Assembly (NCBI GenBank): GCA_028753945.1
Contig: JAPNXP010000011.1
Location: 372,001 to 436,000 of the forward strand
Direction of reading: 5' to 3'
Length of the DNA stretch: 64,000 nt
Origin: Hexactinellida sp. DTS-2022
Taxonomy: Eukaryota > Porifera > Hexactinellida
The translations under genes and the position numbers were made by a program. This document shows positions 44,198-55,875 of the stretch, piece by piece. Positions within the stretch are counted from its first letter, which is position 1. Each line of letters begins with the position of its first letter. The notes under the pieces are model-generated. The model saw nothing but the letters and a program-made list of their open reading frames with translations, did not search any database and was not told the origin of the DNA.

Positions 44198-44334
44198 AGT
44201 GGCTGTGGTTCCCAACCTGGGGTCCACAAGATCTCAGAATTTGTATTACGGTCAATGATGGGTCCACAGAATATCTATTTTTTGCTATAGGCTGTCCACG
44301 GATGAAAAAGGTGGAGAATCGCTGCTCTAACTGT
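44198..44334. repeat. Short element with GGTTCCCAACCTGG end
   Basis: CAGTGGCTGTGGTTCCCAAC and the loosely complementary GGTGGAGAATCGCTGCTCTA flank about 140 bp with paired GGTCCAC/GTCCAC words. GTGGTTCCCAACCTGGGG-type ends are familiar from hAT-like non-autonomous elements; degraded here. Confidence 0.5.
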
Positions 44335-44610
44335 AAAGAATAAGAGTTTAATCATTTATCATAAGGGAGATTTATATTTTCTCCAGTGGAAAGTTCCATT
44401 GTATTTTTATACTAGGGCGAAATAAAATTTGAATTTACCCTTGGGGTAACATAAAATGTACATAAAATGTTAAATTATCCCAAAACATCCATATACTATA
44501 TATGTACTATATGTAATCTTATATGCAATATGTAATGCTAGTTGTATTAGAGTAAGGATTCATATTTTAGTATAAAATACTTAATAAATATTATATATAA
44601 ATAATTTAAA

Positions 44611-45732
44611 ATGATAGTAATAGCAATCATCCTAAACTCAGTGTTTTTATTGATTTTCCTAATATTCAGTGGATACTGGGGGTTTATTTTCATCAGGAGA
44701 ATCCATTGCTGCAGAAAATACAAGAGAGGAGTAGCGAGATGTCTCTCAGGTGATTCAGGTTATTTAAATAAACAATTCTATTATCATTATGAAACTGAAA
44801 TATGGAAAAATACTCTATTACTTTTGATCACTTTTTCAGAGATCATTGGGAGTATCGTACTATTTACATCAGATACCATACACCATTACCTTACCTACCA
44901 TAAAGTAAGTAATAATACACTCGCATTACCATTCACTGATTGTACAAGTTATCACAAGCCTGCACTGAATCAAAGTAATATTATATTTGCGGAAATTCCT
45001 TTATTAAATGGACTTAACTCCATAGCGAGATCTGCTGAGTTATTTGTGCTTGCCTTCAGTGCTTGTTTGATGAATTATCTAATTATTCGTTTCAAGAAAA
45101 TCAAACAACCGTACAACACATTGAATTCTCGGCTCTTCTTAATTATAACCACCTTGTTAAGTACAGTCATTATCCTAACTGGGTTTATACAATATACTAC
45201 AGTTATTAATACTGTAATGTTCTACATAATTGTACTCACATATCTCTGTATATTTGTTCGCACTTCCAAACGATTCAAATGTGCCTTGCTCCAGAGAGCT
45301 TTGGAGCGTCTCACACAACACGGTTCCAACAAGGAAGAGATGAAACAATACAGATATTGCAAGCACACTATTAATATATTAACATGGGGATATCTGTTAA
45401 TAATATAATCAGAAGTCTTAATTGATTTTACTGCGGTTTTCACCGGTATAGTATTCTTTGGAGACTGTTATTTCCCGTTTAATTTGTTCAGTTCGTTAAA
45501 TTATGTTATCCAAACTGAAGAAGCTATTGAAACATTTTTTAAAGTAATGCAATATACGGAATTGATTGGAAAAGTTATTTGCTTTCTATCACTGTCTTTG
45601 AGCCTGTCGCCATTCGTGTTCGTCACAATCGGTATTTGGAGTAAACATATTCATAAGTTTATTTATGGCACAAAGAAAATACAGTATACTACTGCAAATA
45701 AGGACTTAGAAGAGTTATTAAATAATCATTAA
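44611..45732 (+). pseudogene. Divergent orphan 7TM gene with a single in-frame stop
   Basis: From the ATG at 44611 the frame is open to TAA at 45406-45408 (265 aa). It then continues in the same frame, with no other stop, to TAA at 45730-45732, a total span of 373 codons plus the terminal stop, close to the family's 388-394. TM1 starts at the N-terminus, so the usual outer tail is missing. Basic inner loop (RRIHCCRKYKRG), sequons in the TM2-TM3 loop (NNT, NQS), a drifted ICL3 block (CALLQRALERLTQHG) and the last TM (VICFLSLSLSLSPFVFVTIG) keep the family layout. The stop falls in TM6. A candidate TATA (AGTATAAAATAC, about 44568-44579) lies about 35 bp upstream. Recent nonsense mutation, polymorphism, readthrough or sequence error are all possible. 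Family assignment is weaker than for other members. Confidence 0.62.
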
Positions 45733-47683
45733 TTTTCTTATTATAATTATTTTTATTGAAAGTAATGCATAATATACTATAAAATATTTGATGTGTAATA
45801 TAAGAACAAAAATTTTTGTTGTTTGTGTGCTAATTTTCTTTGGGGAGTCATAATATTGAGCATATTTTCCTTTCATTACATTGGAGGACACAGTGGTGTT
45901 CGCCTAATAGCAATTGCTCTAATAGCATTATTTCTCTATTTATTTTCACTCCCAAGCGAGCATTTGAATTTATTTATGTTCTCTAATAGAAAGCAAATTT
46001 CGTGCAAAATGCGACTTGATATTACGAGAAAACCACTGTAAATGTGTTAATTGCAGGGGGTTTGAACGTTAGGACCCTAAACGCTGGGATCCATAAAGCG
46101 CGCTTTACACCGGAGCTAATTGTATCACCCGATCCGGTCCGATCGGTTCGTGATTATTGATGGCGCAAATCGGGCCGATATGTTTACTTTAGTTCACATG
46201 TATATTACTGAATTTACTGTGATATATCATTCAATGAATCCAAATAAATAATTGATTTGGAATTGATTAAATATTTGCTTGTTGTGTGAACTCAGCAAAT
46301 AAGTAAAGTAACGTATTAAAATAAATATTTTAATAATTAGACATTAAGTATCTTGCCAGGACGTTTATAAAGATAAATTTCCTAAGGAATAGTATTCCAA
46401 ATAATAATTACTATGTGATATGATATCATTGGTTAGATTTATTTAATGTAATTAAACCTCAAATTCACTCATGATCCAATACAACATGTGCATTCCGTAT
46501 AGATTACGATTGGCTCTTAGAGTAGCCAAAATATTACCATAGTTTTCATAATAAATGAGACTCAGCCCCCCCCCCCCCCCCCCCCCTGAAATTATCATAC
46601 CCCCTTATTATCACTTTCTGGCTACAGGCCTGATTTGATGGCGACTACAGTTTATCTCGTTTGATATAGCCGGCCATAAGTATTTGAACAACACTAATTT
46701 ATATTCATACATTCAAGCTTCTAGCAGCATAATAACATTTGTAGATGCTTCAACATGGATGTGGACATGAAACGATATATTAACAAAAATAAAATAACAT
46801 TATTTTTGAATTTGCATATTTATGGAGGTGTTAAACTCATCAACTATTTAATTAGCTAATTAAATATAGTATAACTTCTGAACATTTTGAAGCAATTATA
46901 ATTTAAGAATTCTAGTTTCAGAATTGAACACTACATGGTCGATTACTCTAGATACATAATTTCTAATGATTACGAATATTTTATACTGAGATACAGCCAC
47001 ATTTCCTTTTGTGCCACAAGTGGCACGTGGGATGGACATTTATGCCACTTCATGGTTATTGGATGAAAATCACTTAAGATCTCAATGTTATTATATTTAT
47101 AGATATAAAAGATATTTAAAGTAATTTCAGTTAGTTTAAGCAACCCTTAATACACTACATGAGTATATTGTGTCTGGAATAAGATTCCTGTTGTTCAAAT
47201 ACTTTTGGTGGCTTAGTGTAGTTGCACCAGTTATATAAATTTAAATAGCTTGAAACTTGATCTGAATAAATTAACCAAGTATAGTAACTAGGCTCATTCA
47301 ATTATTAATATTTATTGTAAGCATATTGCACAATTAAATTGATCGACTTTAATTAATTAAGAAATGACTTCGAAACTTTTCCTTTTGTTTCCCAATTTTG
47401 TAAAAAAGTGAACTTGATTACTCAATTGTTGTTTTATCGAATAATAAACTAAATAATTAAATGTATACAATTTAGTTATGCTACACATGTACCATGGTAT
47501 CATAGAAAATCCTAAGCAAAACAACTTTCCAAATTATGACTAGGTATTTAAAAAATACAATTTTGGGATGTGCATTTTAAAATACCCACAAAACTAAGAT
47601 TCGACTATCAAAATAAAACATTTTACTGATTTTACTGATTTTATTTCAACAATTTTATTACCAAATACCAGTGTGACTTTGGA
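45733..47683. other. Gene-free stretch between the broken 7TM gene and FMO
   Basis: AT-rich, with an isolated GC-rich patch at about 46090-46190 (CGATCCGGTCCGATCGG) and a 22-nt C-run at 46566-46587. A 72-codon hydrophobic frame (45823-46041) has no support. No repeats of the MITE families were recognised here. Confidence 0.5.
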
Positions 47684-49264
47684 ATGAGCGTGGCAATATT
47701 AGGCGCTGGAGCTTGCGGTCTAGTGGCGATCAAAGAAGCTTTGGTTCATGGTCTCAGCCCGAAATGTTTCGAGATTGATAACGACATCGGTGGACTATGG
47801 AATATCAACAAACAGAATTACAGCAGCAGTGTCTTTTACTCTACAATAATCAACACGAGTAAGGAAATGATGTGTTTCAGTGATTTTCCAATGCCAAAGG
47901 AATTTCCATCATACTGCCCACAACATAAAGTATTGGAATATTTCCACCTTTATTGCAATAATTTTGGATTGAGGGATTACATAGCATTTGAGACGCGTAT
48001 TGATTTGGTGGAAAAAAGCGACGATTTCGAAGAAACTGGTAATTGGAAACTGACCATTACTGATTTGAGACAAAACAATACCTATATTGAAACATTCAAT
48101 TTCGTCCTCCTCTGTAACGGGCATCATAGTAGTCCACACATCCCACATTTCCCAGGTCAACACCTCTTTACCGGACAATCTATACATAGCAGAGAATTTT
48201 TCAAGAATGATAATTATGTGGGTAAAAATGTGGTTGTTGTGGGAGTAGGGAATTCAGGCTGTGATTTGGCTGTAGATCTGAGTCGAGTCTGTAAACAGGT
48301 TTATCTCGCGACTAGAAGAGGGACATGGATATTTCCTCGATTGTATAACGGATCTCTACCTTCTGATATGGCTATTACTCGGTTCATTCAAAAATTCGTA
48401 CCTAAATTCTTTTTGAAAATGTTAACTCGCTACATCGTTTATAATCGTGTTGATCTAGATGTGTATGGCTTAACACCAAACTACGATGTGCTATCTTCCC
48501 ATCCTACTGTTAATGAAGATTTAATTGGGCGAATAGCTGTTGGTTCTATTCAAGTGAAACCGAATATAAAATGTATTTCCGAAACAGCTGTTGAGTTCAT
48601 GAATGGAACTTCTGTAGAGACAGATGTGATTGCTTACTGTACTGGATTCAGTATTGGATTTCCATTTCTAGCACCTGGCATAGTCAATGTATCAGACAAT
48701 CAAGTTGATTTATACAAATACGTATTTCCTCCCCATTTACCCAAGGGAACTTTAGCAGTTATAGGATGCATTCAACCGATAGGCGCTATTAACCCTATCG
48801 CAGAGCTAGAAGTAAGATGGGCAATGATGATTTTCAAAAAGCAATTAACACTACCTTCCTCTAAGTTAATGAATGATGACATTGATAAGAAACAGAACGC
48901 AATGGCTCTTCGATACAATAAATCTAGGCGGCATACTATCCAAGTAGAATATGCGGGTTTCTGTGATGAGATAGCAGATATGTTCGGCGCGAAACCTAAA
49001 TTTTTATCCATTTTATTGACTGACCCGAAATTGTTCTCTAAGCTTGTATTCGGGCCTATTACACCGCCTCAATATCGTTTGAATGGACCGCATACTTGGC
49101 CTGGTTCTAGGGATGCAGTGTTCAACGCTTGGAAGAATACATTATATCCTAGCAAAACAAGAAATTTGACCCCTAAACCTTCTTATATGTCATTGAATCA
49201 TTTATTTCTAGTCATCCTCTTATTTATTGTCTTGATTATTGCTGGATTCAAGTTTATAGGTTAG
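47684..49264 (+). CDS. FMO-like: Flavin-containing monooxygenase (FMO)
   Basis: Intact intronless ORF of 526 aa (vertebrate FMOs are about 530). The FAD-binding GAGACG sits at residues 7-12 with GGLWN (36-40) downstream. The FMO signature F-x-G-x3-H-x3-F is at 162-172 (FTGQSIHSREF), and the NADPH-binding GVGNSG at 187-192. YCTGF and the EYAGFCDEIADMFG block near the C-terminus are also typical. Residues about 503-524 form a C-terminal hydrophobic anchor, so the protein is expected on the cytosolic face of the ER. FMOs use NADPH and O2 to oxygenate soft nucleophiles (N, S), or act as Baeyer-Villiger enzymes in the FMO5 branch; substrate unknown here. The lack of introns in an otherwise intron-bearing family in animals is worth noting. 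No partner genes nearby. Confidence 0.95.
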   Translation: MSVAILGAGACGLVAIKEALVHGLSPKCFEIDNDIGGLWNINKQNYSSSVFYSTIINTSKEMMCFSDFPMPKEFPSYCPQHKVLEYFHLYCNNFGLRDYIAFETRIDLVEKSDDFEETGNWKLTITDLRQNNTYIETFNFVLLCNGHHSSPHIPHFPGQHLFTGQSIHSREFFKNDNYVGKNVVVVGVGNSGCDLAVDLSRVCKQVYLATRRGTWIFPRLYNGSLPSDMAITRFIQKFVPKFFLKMLTRYIVYNRVDLDVYGLTPNYDVLSSHPTVNEDLIGRIAVGSIQVKPNIKCISETAVEFMNGTSVETDVIAYCTGFSIGFPFLAPGIVNVSDNQVDLYKYVFPPHLPKGTLAVIGCIQPIGAINPIAELEVRWAMMIFKKQLTLPSSKLMNDDIDKKQNAMALRYNKSRRHTIQVEYAGFCDEIADMFGAKPKFLSILLTDPKLFSKLVFGPITPPQYRLNGPHTWPGSRDAVFNAWKNTLYPSKTRNLTPKPSYMSLNHLFLVILLFIVLIIAGFKFIG

Positions 49265-49305
49265 AAGACAAAGAAGTTCGAGACATTTGGATTCTATAGT
49301 ATATT

Positions 49306-49500
49306 TATCCTTCGTATTATTCTATTCAAATACGCATTATTACATAGTAAACCATAATAATATATGGATACACTATTAGGTATGTAAATAATTTTAACTT
49401 CCATTAACCATCGTATTATATTCAAACACGCATTATTACATAGTAAACCATAATATATGGATGCACTATTAGGTATGTAAATAATTTTAACTACCATTAC
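49306..49500. repeat. Two-copy tandem repeat, ~100 bp unit
   Basis: Both units carry CGTATTAT, ATTCAAA, ACGCATTATTACATAGTAAA, CCATAAT, ATATATGGAT, ACTATTAGGTATGTAAATAA and TTTTAACT. They differ by small deletions. Confidence 0.8.
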
Positions 49501-50233
49501 CATTTACATTAATTATTTAATTGAAGTTGATTTATGCATTTATGATAGCCGTCCAGGCGATGATCCAGGTTTGTGAAAGGGTGAGTGTAGTAAGCCGCCA
49601 AATGGGGTCTTGAAAAAATATTATTTTCATTTTCATTTTTCTTCCCTACGAAAATGCCTCCACCTACAGACGTTTAGGTACGTATGCTATTGTAATGTTT
49701 GTATAACCGTATTTGTTATTTGTTTAATTAAGGTTGTTTGAGTTTAATGATGGTGAACACTATATTTCATGTAGTGAAATACAGTCTGTCAACTCCGCTT
49801 AATCGGGTCACTTTGTCCCAAGGAGTAGTTTGATCCCATTAATTAATCGGAAACCCAATTAACCCAAATTTAATTATTTTGATGGTATAACTATTTATTA
49901 TATATCTATACAACTAGAATATGATGGATACATGTATAATATAAATACAGGAGTGATATAGATCTTTTGCACACGATTTGATACAATTGACCAAACATTG
50001 ACTCTATTGATTTAAATTTTGGATGTTTAAAGTTTATATTGGGGGTAAACAACCCAAATTTTGACAAGATTAAACAAATAATCGAAATCTGACCCAATTA
50101 ACCAAAGAAGTTTGTACAGTACAAGCTGTGCAACTTCTATAAGTGGAGAAGCATGACGGGAAAAAGTTGAATTGCCCCCCATTATCCGGTTATAATTTTC
50201 AATTATAACACTACCTATGGTCATATTATACAA

Positions 50234-50373
50234 TACAGTGGATGCCGGTTATAAGCACATCGTCGGAAACTGCACTTGTGCTTATAACCGCATAAATTAT
50301 ATAGGGTATATGGCAACCGTTTTGCAGCATAGTGTTCTTATAACCGGTGTGCTTATTTCCGACATCTACTGTA
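50234..50373. repeat. Family A MITE (copy 4, best preserved)
   Basis: TACAGTGGATGCCGGTTATA to TTATTTCCGACATCTACTGTA, 140 bp, with TA at each end. Each arm also contains CGGTTATAAGCAC / GTGCTTATAACCG inverted words. Confidence 0.85.
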
Positions 50374-51177
50374 TATGCATTTACATGTTAGTTCTAGTTA
50401 GCATTTGTATATTTTGACAATTTAGTTAAATGCTAATCAACCGTTGATTATTTCTTCTACAAGCATTAAAGTAGAGCCATCGAAGATGTTTGTTTTGTAG
50501 AACTTTATAGTGGATTTATTAGAAATCCATTCTAATAATAAATTTTATTAGTATTTCGTTGGGATTTTTCAGATTTCCCCCTTTAAAAGAATTCATTTTG
50601 TATGGGAATAAATACTTTAAAATTAAGGTCCCCCATTTCCCACTTCCCCGCTAATAGAGGTTCATTTGTATGGAAATTGACGATTATGGACCAAATTTCC
50701 CCGCTTATAGTGGTTCCCAATTTATAGAGGTAAGTTCTCCTTTATCTAATTAATTATAATTTAGCTGTAAATATTACAAAATAACAAAGGAATTTACAGG
50801 TCTCAAGCAATTCGTCTAACGAGAGTTGACTGTATCCCTTTGAGTCGTAAGAAACATGCTGGGCCCAATGTTAACAAATTACCATAATTATTCATTCAAT
50901 ACAAAGATAACCAATGATATTACAATCCTGGGTTAGTAATGTATTTATTGTAAAATAATGTAAATACGTATGTCCAATCGCAAAGTTCAGTTTACTAAAA
51001 ATGAACTATTGCTGCCCAATTTGTTAACAGGAAATTTATTAATGATATTATCATGTTTGGTTCTGTATTAGTTACGATTATGCAAAGTCTGATTAGTGGT
51101 CTGCTAATTTAATGATTTATTCATTGTTAAGACCATACATAGACCATACTACAACCTTGTGAGTTGATAAGATAACG

Positions 51178-51189
51178 TATTATATACCT
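51178..51189 (+). promoter_or_regulatory. Putative TATA region of 7TM gene at 51255
   Basis: GTATTATATACC about 70 bp upstream of the ATG. The minus-strand sibling at 58532 has CTATATAAAGG (59797-59807) at a similar distance from its ATG. Motif and position only. Confidence 0.35.
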
Positions 51190-51254
51190 ATCTCAAGATA
51201 GATAACACATAAATGTATGGAGAAAGTTATAACTAATAAAGTTTATTACTAATT

Positions 51255-52424
51255 ATGAATCACACGATAGAAAACGTTACTTTTTCTGAAATACAAATTA
51301 CGGCAGAATACTTCTATAATGTTAATTCTGTCATTAACAAGATATTTGCCCCAATACTCTATGTAAATTTTTTCTTAACATTAATGGTATCTACTTCATG
51401 GGGCATATATTTAGTTCGAAAGTTGATGAAAGACCATCGAAAAGAGAAATTGAAATCGAAGCTAAGAATGAGTATGGATAAAAATGTTTGGGAAAACTCA
51501 ATGAATAATTTTAAATCCAATCGAATTAAGAATACAATTCTGTTGGTAATCTGCTTGAGTGAATTTGGAGCAACATTCTCTGTAATTTGTAGTATCGCAT
51601 ATTTTATACCTTTGGAATTAAGCTCTACTCATTTAGTACAATCTGTAATTAAGACTTTTAAAGATAAATACGAATTTACAGGTGGATTTCACATTTATAT
51701 TAATTTGGAATTTAATAGAGTATTCCGTATTTCTAACGCAATTACTACAATGTCTGTTTACTGCATTGCATTATTTGTAAGGATTCTAACTCAGTACATG
51801 GTGTATCAATACAGTTATTACAAACCACAGCTAAATTTGAAAACAGATATTATCGTATCTCTCTATATTCTTCTCCCTCTGTTTATTATGGGAATAATTC
51901 CTGAACTGATCTCTATATTTTACATCTGCATAATTCTCGTCATATTTCGTGAGTTCATTCTTCTATTCATTGTTAATAAGCAATTATGTTTGTCACTGAA
52001 ACAACGTCTTAATGATGCTACCCTTCATGAGAATCAACCTAACAATGTAATACTCTATTATAGATTGGCTTATCGCGAATACAAGTATTCTTCGAGAATT
52101 TTCTTATTTGCATTTCTGCTTCAAATCATGGGTTTATCTCTATATTGTATTCAACCAATAATTATGTCAATCGTACTAGTTGATCTTTCTTATATTAATA
52201 ATCCTATTGTAGATATGTATGATATGATGGTCAATTCGTTTGAACTAGTTCTACTAACTATGGGTACTAGCTTCCAGATAATCCTCTATTTAATTGTTTC
52301 ATTGCGACGTCTATTGCGAATCCTTGGTAATAGAATTCGGCAAACCAGAAATTTTTCTGCTTCCCATTCTTCAATTCAATCCTTGATTAAAGACAATCAA
52401 TTAGCCTATTCAAGAAACTTTTGA
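51255..52424 (+). CDS. Orphan 7TM receptor-like protein, copy 6
   Basis: 389 aa, intronless, ATG at 51255. N-terminal sequons at N2 and N7. Seven hydrophobic segments with basic inner loop 1 (RKLMKDHRKEKLKSKLR). It has the family blocks FVRILTQYMVYQYSYYK after TM3, SLKQRLNDATLHENQ and LYYRLAYREYKYSS between TM5 and TM6, and VSLRRLLRI after TM7. The tail is IQSLIKDNQLAYSRN. It is closest to the gene at 58532 (shared LTQYMV, YREYKYSS, SxQIIxYLxVxLRR). The strand is opposite to the other members of this subcluster. Confidence 0.83.
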   Translation: MNHTIENVTFSEIQITAEYFYNVNSVINKIFAPILYVNFFLTLMVSTSWGIYLVRKLMKDHRKEKLKSKLRMSMDKNVWENSMNNFKSNRIKNTILLVICLSEFGATFSVICSIAYFIPLELSSTHLVQSVIKTFKDKYEFTGGFHIYINLEFNRVFRISNAITTMSVYCIALFVRILTQYMVYQYSYYKPQLNLKTDIIVSLYILLPLFIMGIIPELISIFYICIILVIFREFILLFIVNKQLCLSLKQRLNDATLHENQPNNVILYYRLAYREYKYSSRIFLFAFLLQIMGLSLYCIQPIIMSIVLVDLSYINNPIVDMYDMMVNSFELVLLTMGTSFQIILYLIVSLRRLLRILGNRIRQTRNFSASHSSIQSLIKDNQLAYSRNF

Positions 52425-53195
52425 ACTCTAAATGATTTCAATTATCGAGTAGTATGCAACAATTTGTGTATTGGGTCTAAGTATTATTTACATGCACTAT
52501 TACTAAAACTGTACCCTTTATCGAAGGGACTTTTAAGACACTTTTATGATCTTAGGACAATTTCGCCTATTCAAAGCTGGTGCTTTTTCCTAAGGAACTT
52601 TTTTTGAATGCACCATAACAGTGTCTTAAAAGCCCTTGCGATTTAAGGACCTGTTTTGCACATAACCATCATGTCTTAGAAGTAGTTTGGTTATTTAAAA
52701 TGTTGTTGCTATATTTGTGATCCTGTTTGCTGTTTGTACCGTTTTGAGTGATATGATTAAGAAAATAATTACGTTGTTTAATTGTGAAAGAACAAGTATA
52801 ATTGAAGAATCAATTCCATGATACGTAATTGGATTGGTGCAGTAGAGAGAAATCCACAATTTCTGAAAATTACCAGAAATTGTAATATTGTATTAAGGAA
52901 AATTGTATATAAAATACGCCTTAATGTCCGTGATCCAGAAGGGCCCGTGAGATATGTGCATATGTAGTGCACAATAGATCATTGATTAATGTATTTACTG
53001 TAATAAATCAAATGGGAATCGTGAATATTATAAATTGCTCGTGATAGTAGTATTCTCCCATTTTATTTAACTAGAATAAATTATTAGTTCCAACACAATT
53101 TGAAACAGCAGAATCAATAAACAAATTTAACGTATTTTTATCACAATTATAAATTTATTACAAGAATAGTAACAAATTAGTTTACATTTATCGAT
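52425..53195. other. Intergenic between 7TM copy 6 and small-protein gene A
   Basis: An inverted pair GGGACTTTTAAGACACTTTT / AGTGTCTTAAAAGCCCT brackets about 52525-52645 and looks like a small MITE. The rest is AT-rich 3' flank of both convergent genes. Confidence 0.5.
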
Positions 53196-53747
53196 TCAAA
53201 AAAAGTCACTTTTCTCCGTATTTTCATCTTTTTTAATAAGCACCTTACCCAAAGCTCTAAAACTGTTGGTCCTTTCAAGCCGTCTTACACTAGCCTGTCG
53301 GATTTGAGGAATATGAGTTAAATCACTTTTTAGATCCATTATATTCTCATTTCTCTCAGAATCAGATTCATTAATATCTTCTGAAAGTTGAATATTATTT
53401 TTCCAGACATTTACACTAAATGCTGACTCAACGAATACACTTTGAGAAAGTTCATTGTTGACAATTCTTTCATTTAATACCATTTTCCCTATTTTGTAGT
53501 CTGTAAATATTTTGTCATTTTCTTCCTTCCATTGTTTCAAAGTTGTTTTTATTACTTCCAGACCTGCCAAATTCTTCTCTGATTTAGCATCGATTATTCT
53601 CTTCTTTGTGACCATTTCCCCATAGCCTTTTTCGTTTATAGGGGTTCTTTTTGAATAACTAATTTTTGGCATTTTTGGAAGATTATTTCTGCCCTTGAAA
53701 AATCTGAACAAATTCCAATTATCTATCCTAGTTTGTAAGGTATACAT
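53196..53747 (-). CDS. Small basic protein of an unrecognised three-member family, member A
   Basis: 183 aa, ATG at 53745-53747, no signal peptide or TM. Three blocks are shared with the genes at 57533 and 61643: WNLFRFFKGRNN (11-22); DAKSEKNLAGLEVIK to QWKEENDKIFTDY (53-84, probably helical); and RRLERTNSFRALGKVLIKK (155-173). The segments between are acidic or variable. R-T/S-N-S in block III looks like a basophilic kinase site (inference). A TATAAAAGC element (minus strand, about 53778-53788) lies about 35 bp upstream and matches that of member C. I do not recognise the family. It is soluble and probably cytosolic, and lies next to 7TM genes. Confidence 0.72.
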   Translation of the reverse strand: MYTLQTRIDNWNLFRFFKGRNNLPKMPKISYSKRTPINEKGYGEMVTKKRIIDAKSEKNLAGLEVIKTTLKQWKEENDKIFTDYKIGKMVLNERIVNNELSQSVFVESAFSVNVWKNNIQLSEDINESDSERNENIMDLKSDLTHIPQIRQASVRRLERTNSFRALGKVLIKKDENTEKSDFF

Positions 53748-53777
53748 ATTATAATATTTATGATCAAATTCCTTATC

Positions 53778-53788
53778 GCTTTTATATA
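53778..53788 (-). promoter_or_regulatory. Putative TATA box of small-protein gene A
   Basis: On the minus strand TATATATAAAAGC, about 35-40 bp before the ATG. Gene C has TATGTATAAAAGC at the same distance (62224-62234), so a core promoter is conserved between paralogues. Confidence 0.45.
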
Positions 53789-54522
53789 TAATAATTTAAT
53801 TCCCATTGTTTGAACATTATAATTATATCTGGATAAAATAGGAATCCATAATTCACTTAAATGATATCCCACTGATGCGTTAAAACAATTCAATGTAACT
53901 TTTATATTACTTCTAATAACAAAATGCATAGGTATGTATCAGCAACTAATTTCAATGGAATCATATATATGCTATACTATTCTGATTTTAGCTGATTTAC
54001 TTCTTCACAGTTTAGTGAGAAAGATGATTTATTAGACACTAAAATTGACCTTTAGCAAGTAATCCTGGATCTTTTAATATTTTAGAAAAAACCGTGCTTC
54101 GCTAGAGCATAACTCTATGTATGTATTCTCTAAAAACACAGTTTTCCCCGAATTGTCATCCAAGTAATTAATTAATTATTTAATTAATTAATTTTAACCT
54201 GAATTAGGCTTTTGTTTTTCTTAAAATGAATGTTATATTTTAGGTGAAAGATTTACAAACACGCAAAATATTTATACATACATTTGTGTTAATATGTATA
54301 ATGCTGTGAGTGAATAAGCAGAAACCATTCAGTAACATTCAAATAGTTGACAATTCCTAGTGTTTGAAGACAGTTTATCATAGGATATCCAGAAAATGAT
54401 TACTCATGGTCATATTGAGTGTAATGACCGGTGATACTTTCATGAAATAAACGCATAAAATTGGATGAATATTATATAGACAGTAACCTATATTTTATAA
54501 AAAGTACAGATAGGGATGCTCT

Positions 54523-54636
54523 TCAATACAATTTGTATTCACGATATGCCAATTTGTAGAGTATAATGTTATTTGATCGATTTTCATGAAGGACAGCGTC
54601 GTTATAACGTTGCTTCAGTAGCAGACAATTTACGAG
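54523..54636 (-). pseudogene. Relic of an orphan 7TM gene (inner loop 3 region)
   Basis: Read on the minus strand from 54636 this gives LVNCLLLKQRYNDAVLHENR, then SNNIILYKLAYREYKLY and a TGA. It aligns with SLKQRLNDATLHENQ / NNVILYYRLAYREYKYSS of the gene at 51255. One Tyr of the YY pair is missing and the frame dies straight after YREYK. Flanking sequence shows no further family similarity by eye. It is the most conserved block of the family left from a decayed gene, sitting upstream of small-protein gene A on the same strand. Confidence 0.8.
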
Positions 54637-55875
54637 CCTTAAGGGTTAATTGCATTCACGACTTATGTTGAGTTATACAAATAGAGTAGTATTGAACTAA
54701 TTGAGGTTTATTTCCATTGATATAGAGGAATAAGTGTACAGATTAAGAGAAAAATCTTAAACTTAAGATTAAAGCGAGGCTTTTAATAACTGTACTGGCT
54801 GCGTTAAAATGCGAAGAAACAATGTTGCTAAATAGATGAATATTGTGATGACAGCATTGCAAAGACGAAATTTTGTATTTTTAATTATGCTAATATATAA
54901 GATTACCAATGTTGAAGATACGTATACATACTATACAATTATTTTTCCTTTACACTAGCCATCACGATAGCTTACAATCAATCCAAATATAATGAATTGT
55001 AATTCTCAAATAGTAACTAATTTAGTATTCGCTATGACCTTAATCACCTCATTCGGTCTAACAATGGTATGCAGTTGAGAACCTTTTGTTAACAGAATTA
55101 CAAATTGAATCAAATTATTTAGGATCGGAAGTTTTTACCGATATACCCCAATTGTTCTTTCAAGTTGTGTGCTGCAGTAGACAAATTAATTGCAAATTGT
55201 AAGAAAAAGTACATAGGTTGGTTGACTGCTTTCTCGATTGTTTTGTCCTGTAAGTTTCTGAATAATTAATTATAGTAATTAACTAATTATATTAGTGGGT
55301 TGTCTGTATTTCGGTCCAAGTATGCAATTTCAACTAATAGCATTGATGATATGAAGTAATATATATTATAGTAGAACCTCGTTTAACCGTGACACCTTTT
55401 TGTAATGTTATTTTCAGTCACTGAAAAGGCGATTTTATTTCAAAAATTCACCTCTGCAAAGTCGGATTTGTATCTACAAGTGTTGTCGTTTTTAAGTAAG
55501 CCCTATTATTTGTTTATTATAAACATCATTTGTGCAATTAAGAACAATTTAATTAATTAATTAATTAATACTCAATTATCTCAGTTGAACTTGAATTTGA
55601 TTAACTAACTTATATCAAGTTATCAACCACTACTAATTTGGGTTACTTCTATTAATTAACATTCGTAATCATCGTCAGTGCTGTATATAATAGCTTTATT
55701 GTTCCTATTGTTGACTAATGAATTTAACTTTGTGAATAACTTTTAATACAACCACAACTATATTATATATCAATCCAATTCTGCAATGTAACTAATTTAC
55801 ACATTAATTAAACAAATGCATTTGCATCTGTGGTACAAGAATAGCACTAATGACTAATGGGTATATAGTTAGATT

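Larger units (their letters stand above)
41919..44610. other. Gene-free stretch after the TRP gene
   Basis: Contains the TRP 3' flank, MITE-like remains at about 42195-42345 (AGTGAACACCC ... AAAGTGTTCATATT) and the family I element (42884-43379). A segment with repeated GGCGCGC words in both orientations (43772-43990) and a CAGTGG...GGTTCCCAACCTGG element (44198-44334) follow. Open frames of 60-74 codons here have no support. Confidence 0.55.
49265..51254. other. Gene-free stretch between FMO and the next 7TM gene
   Basis: Holds a two-copy tandem repeat (49306-49500), a family F fragment (about 49785-49880), a family A MITE (50234-50373) and GGTTCCC/CCCCGCTTATAG-type MITE remains at about 50570-50740. 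A family B fragment (about 50770-50835) follows, then the proximal promoter of the gene at 51255. Confidence 0.6.

Noticed and set aside
45823-46041. 72-codon hydrophobic ORF (plus)
   Set aside because: Hydrophobic by AT composition; not aligned to the 7TM family.
46566-46587. 22-nt C run as a functional element
   Set aside because: Homopolymer slippage is sufficient explanation; similar G/C runs at 6585 and 33690 lie in repeats.
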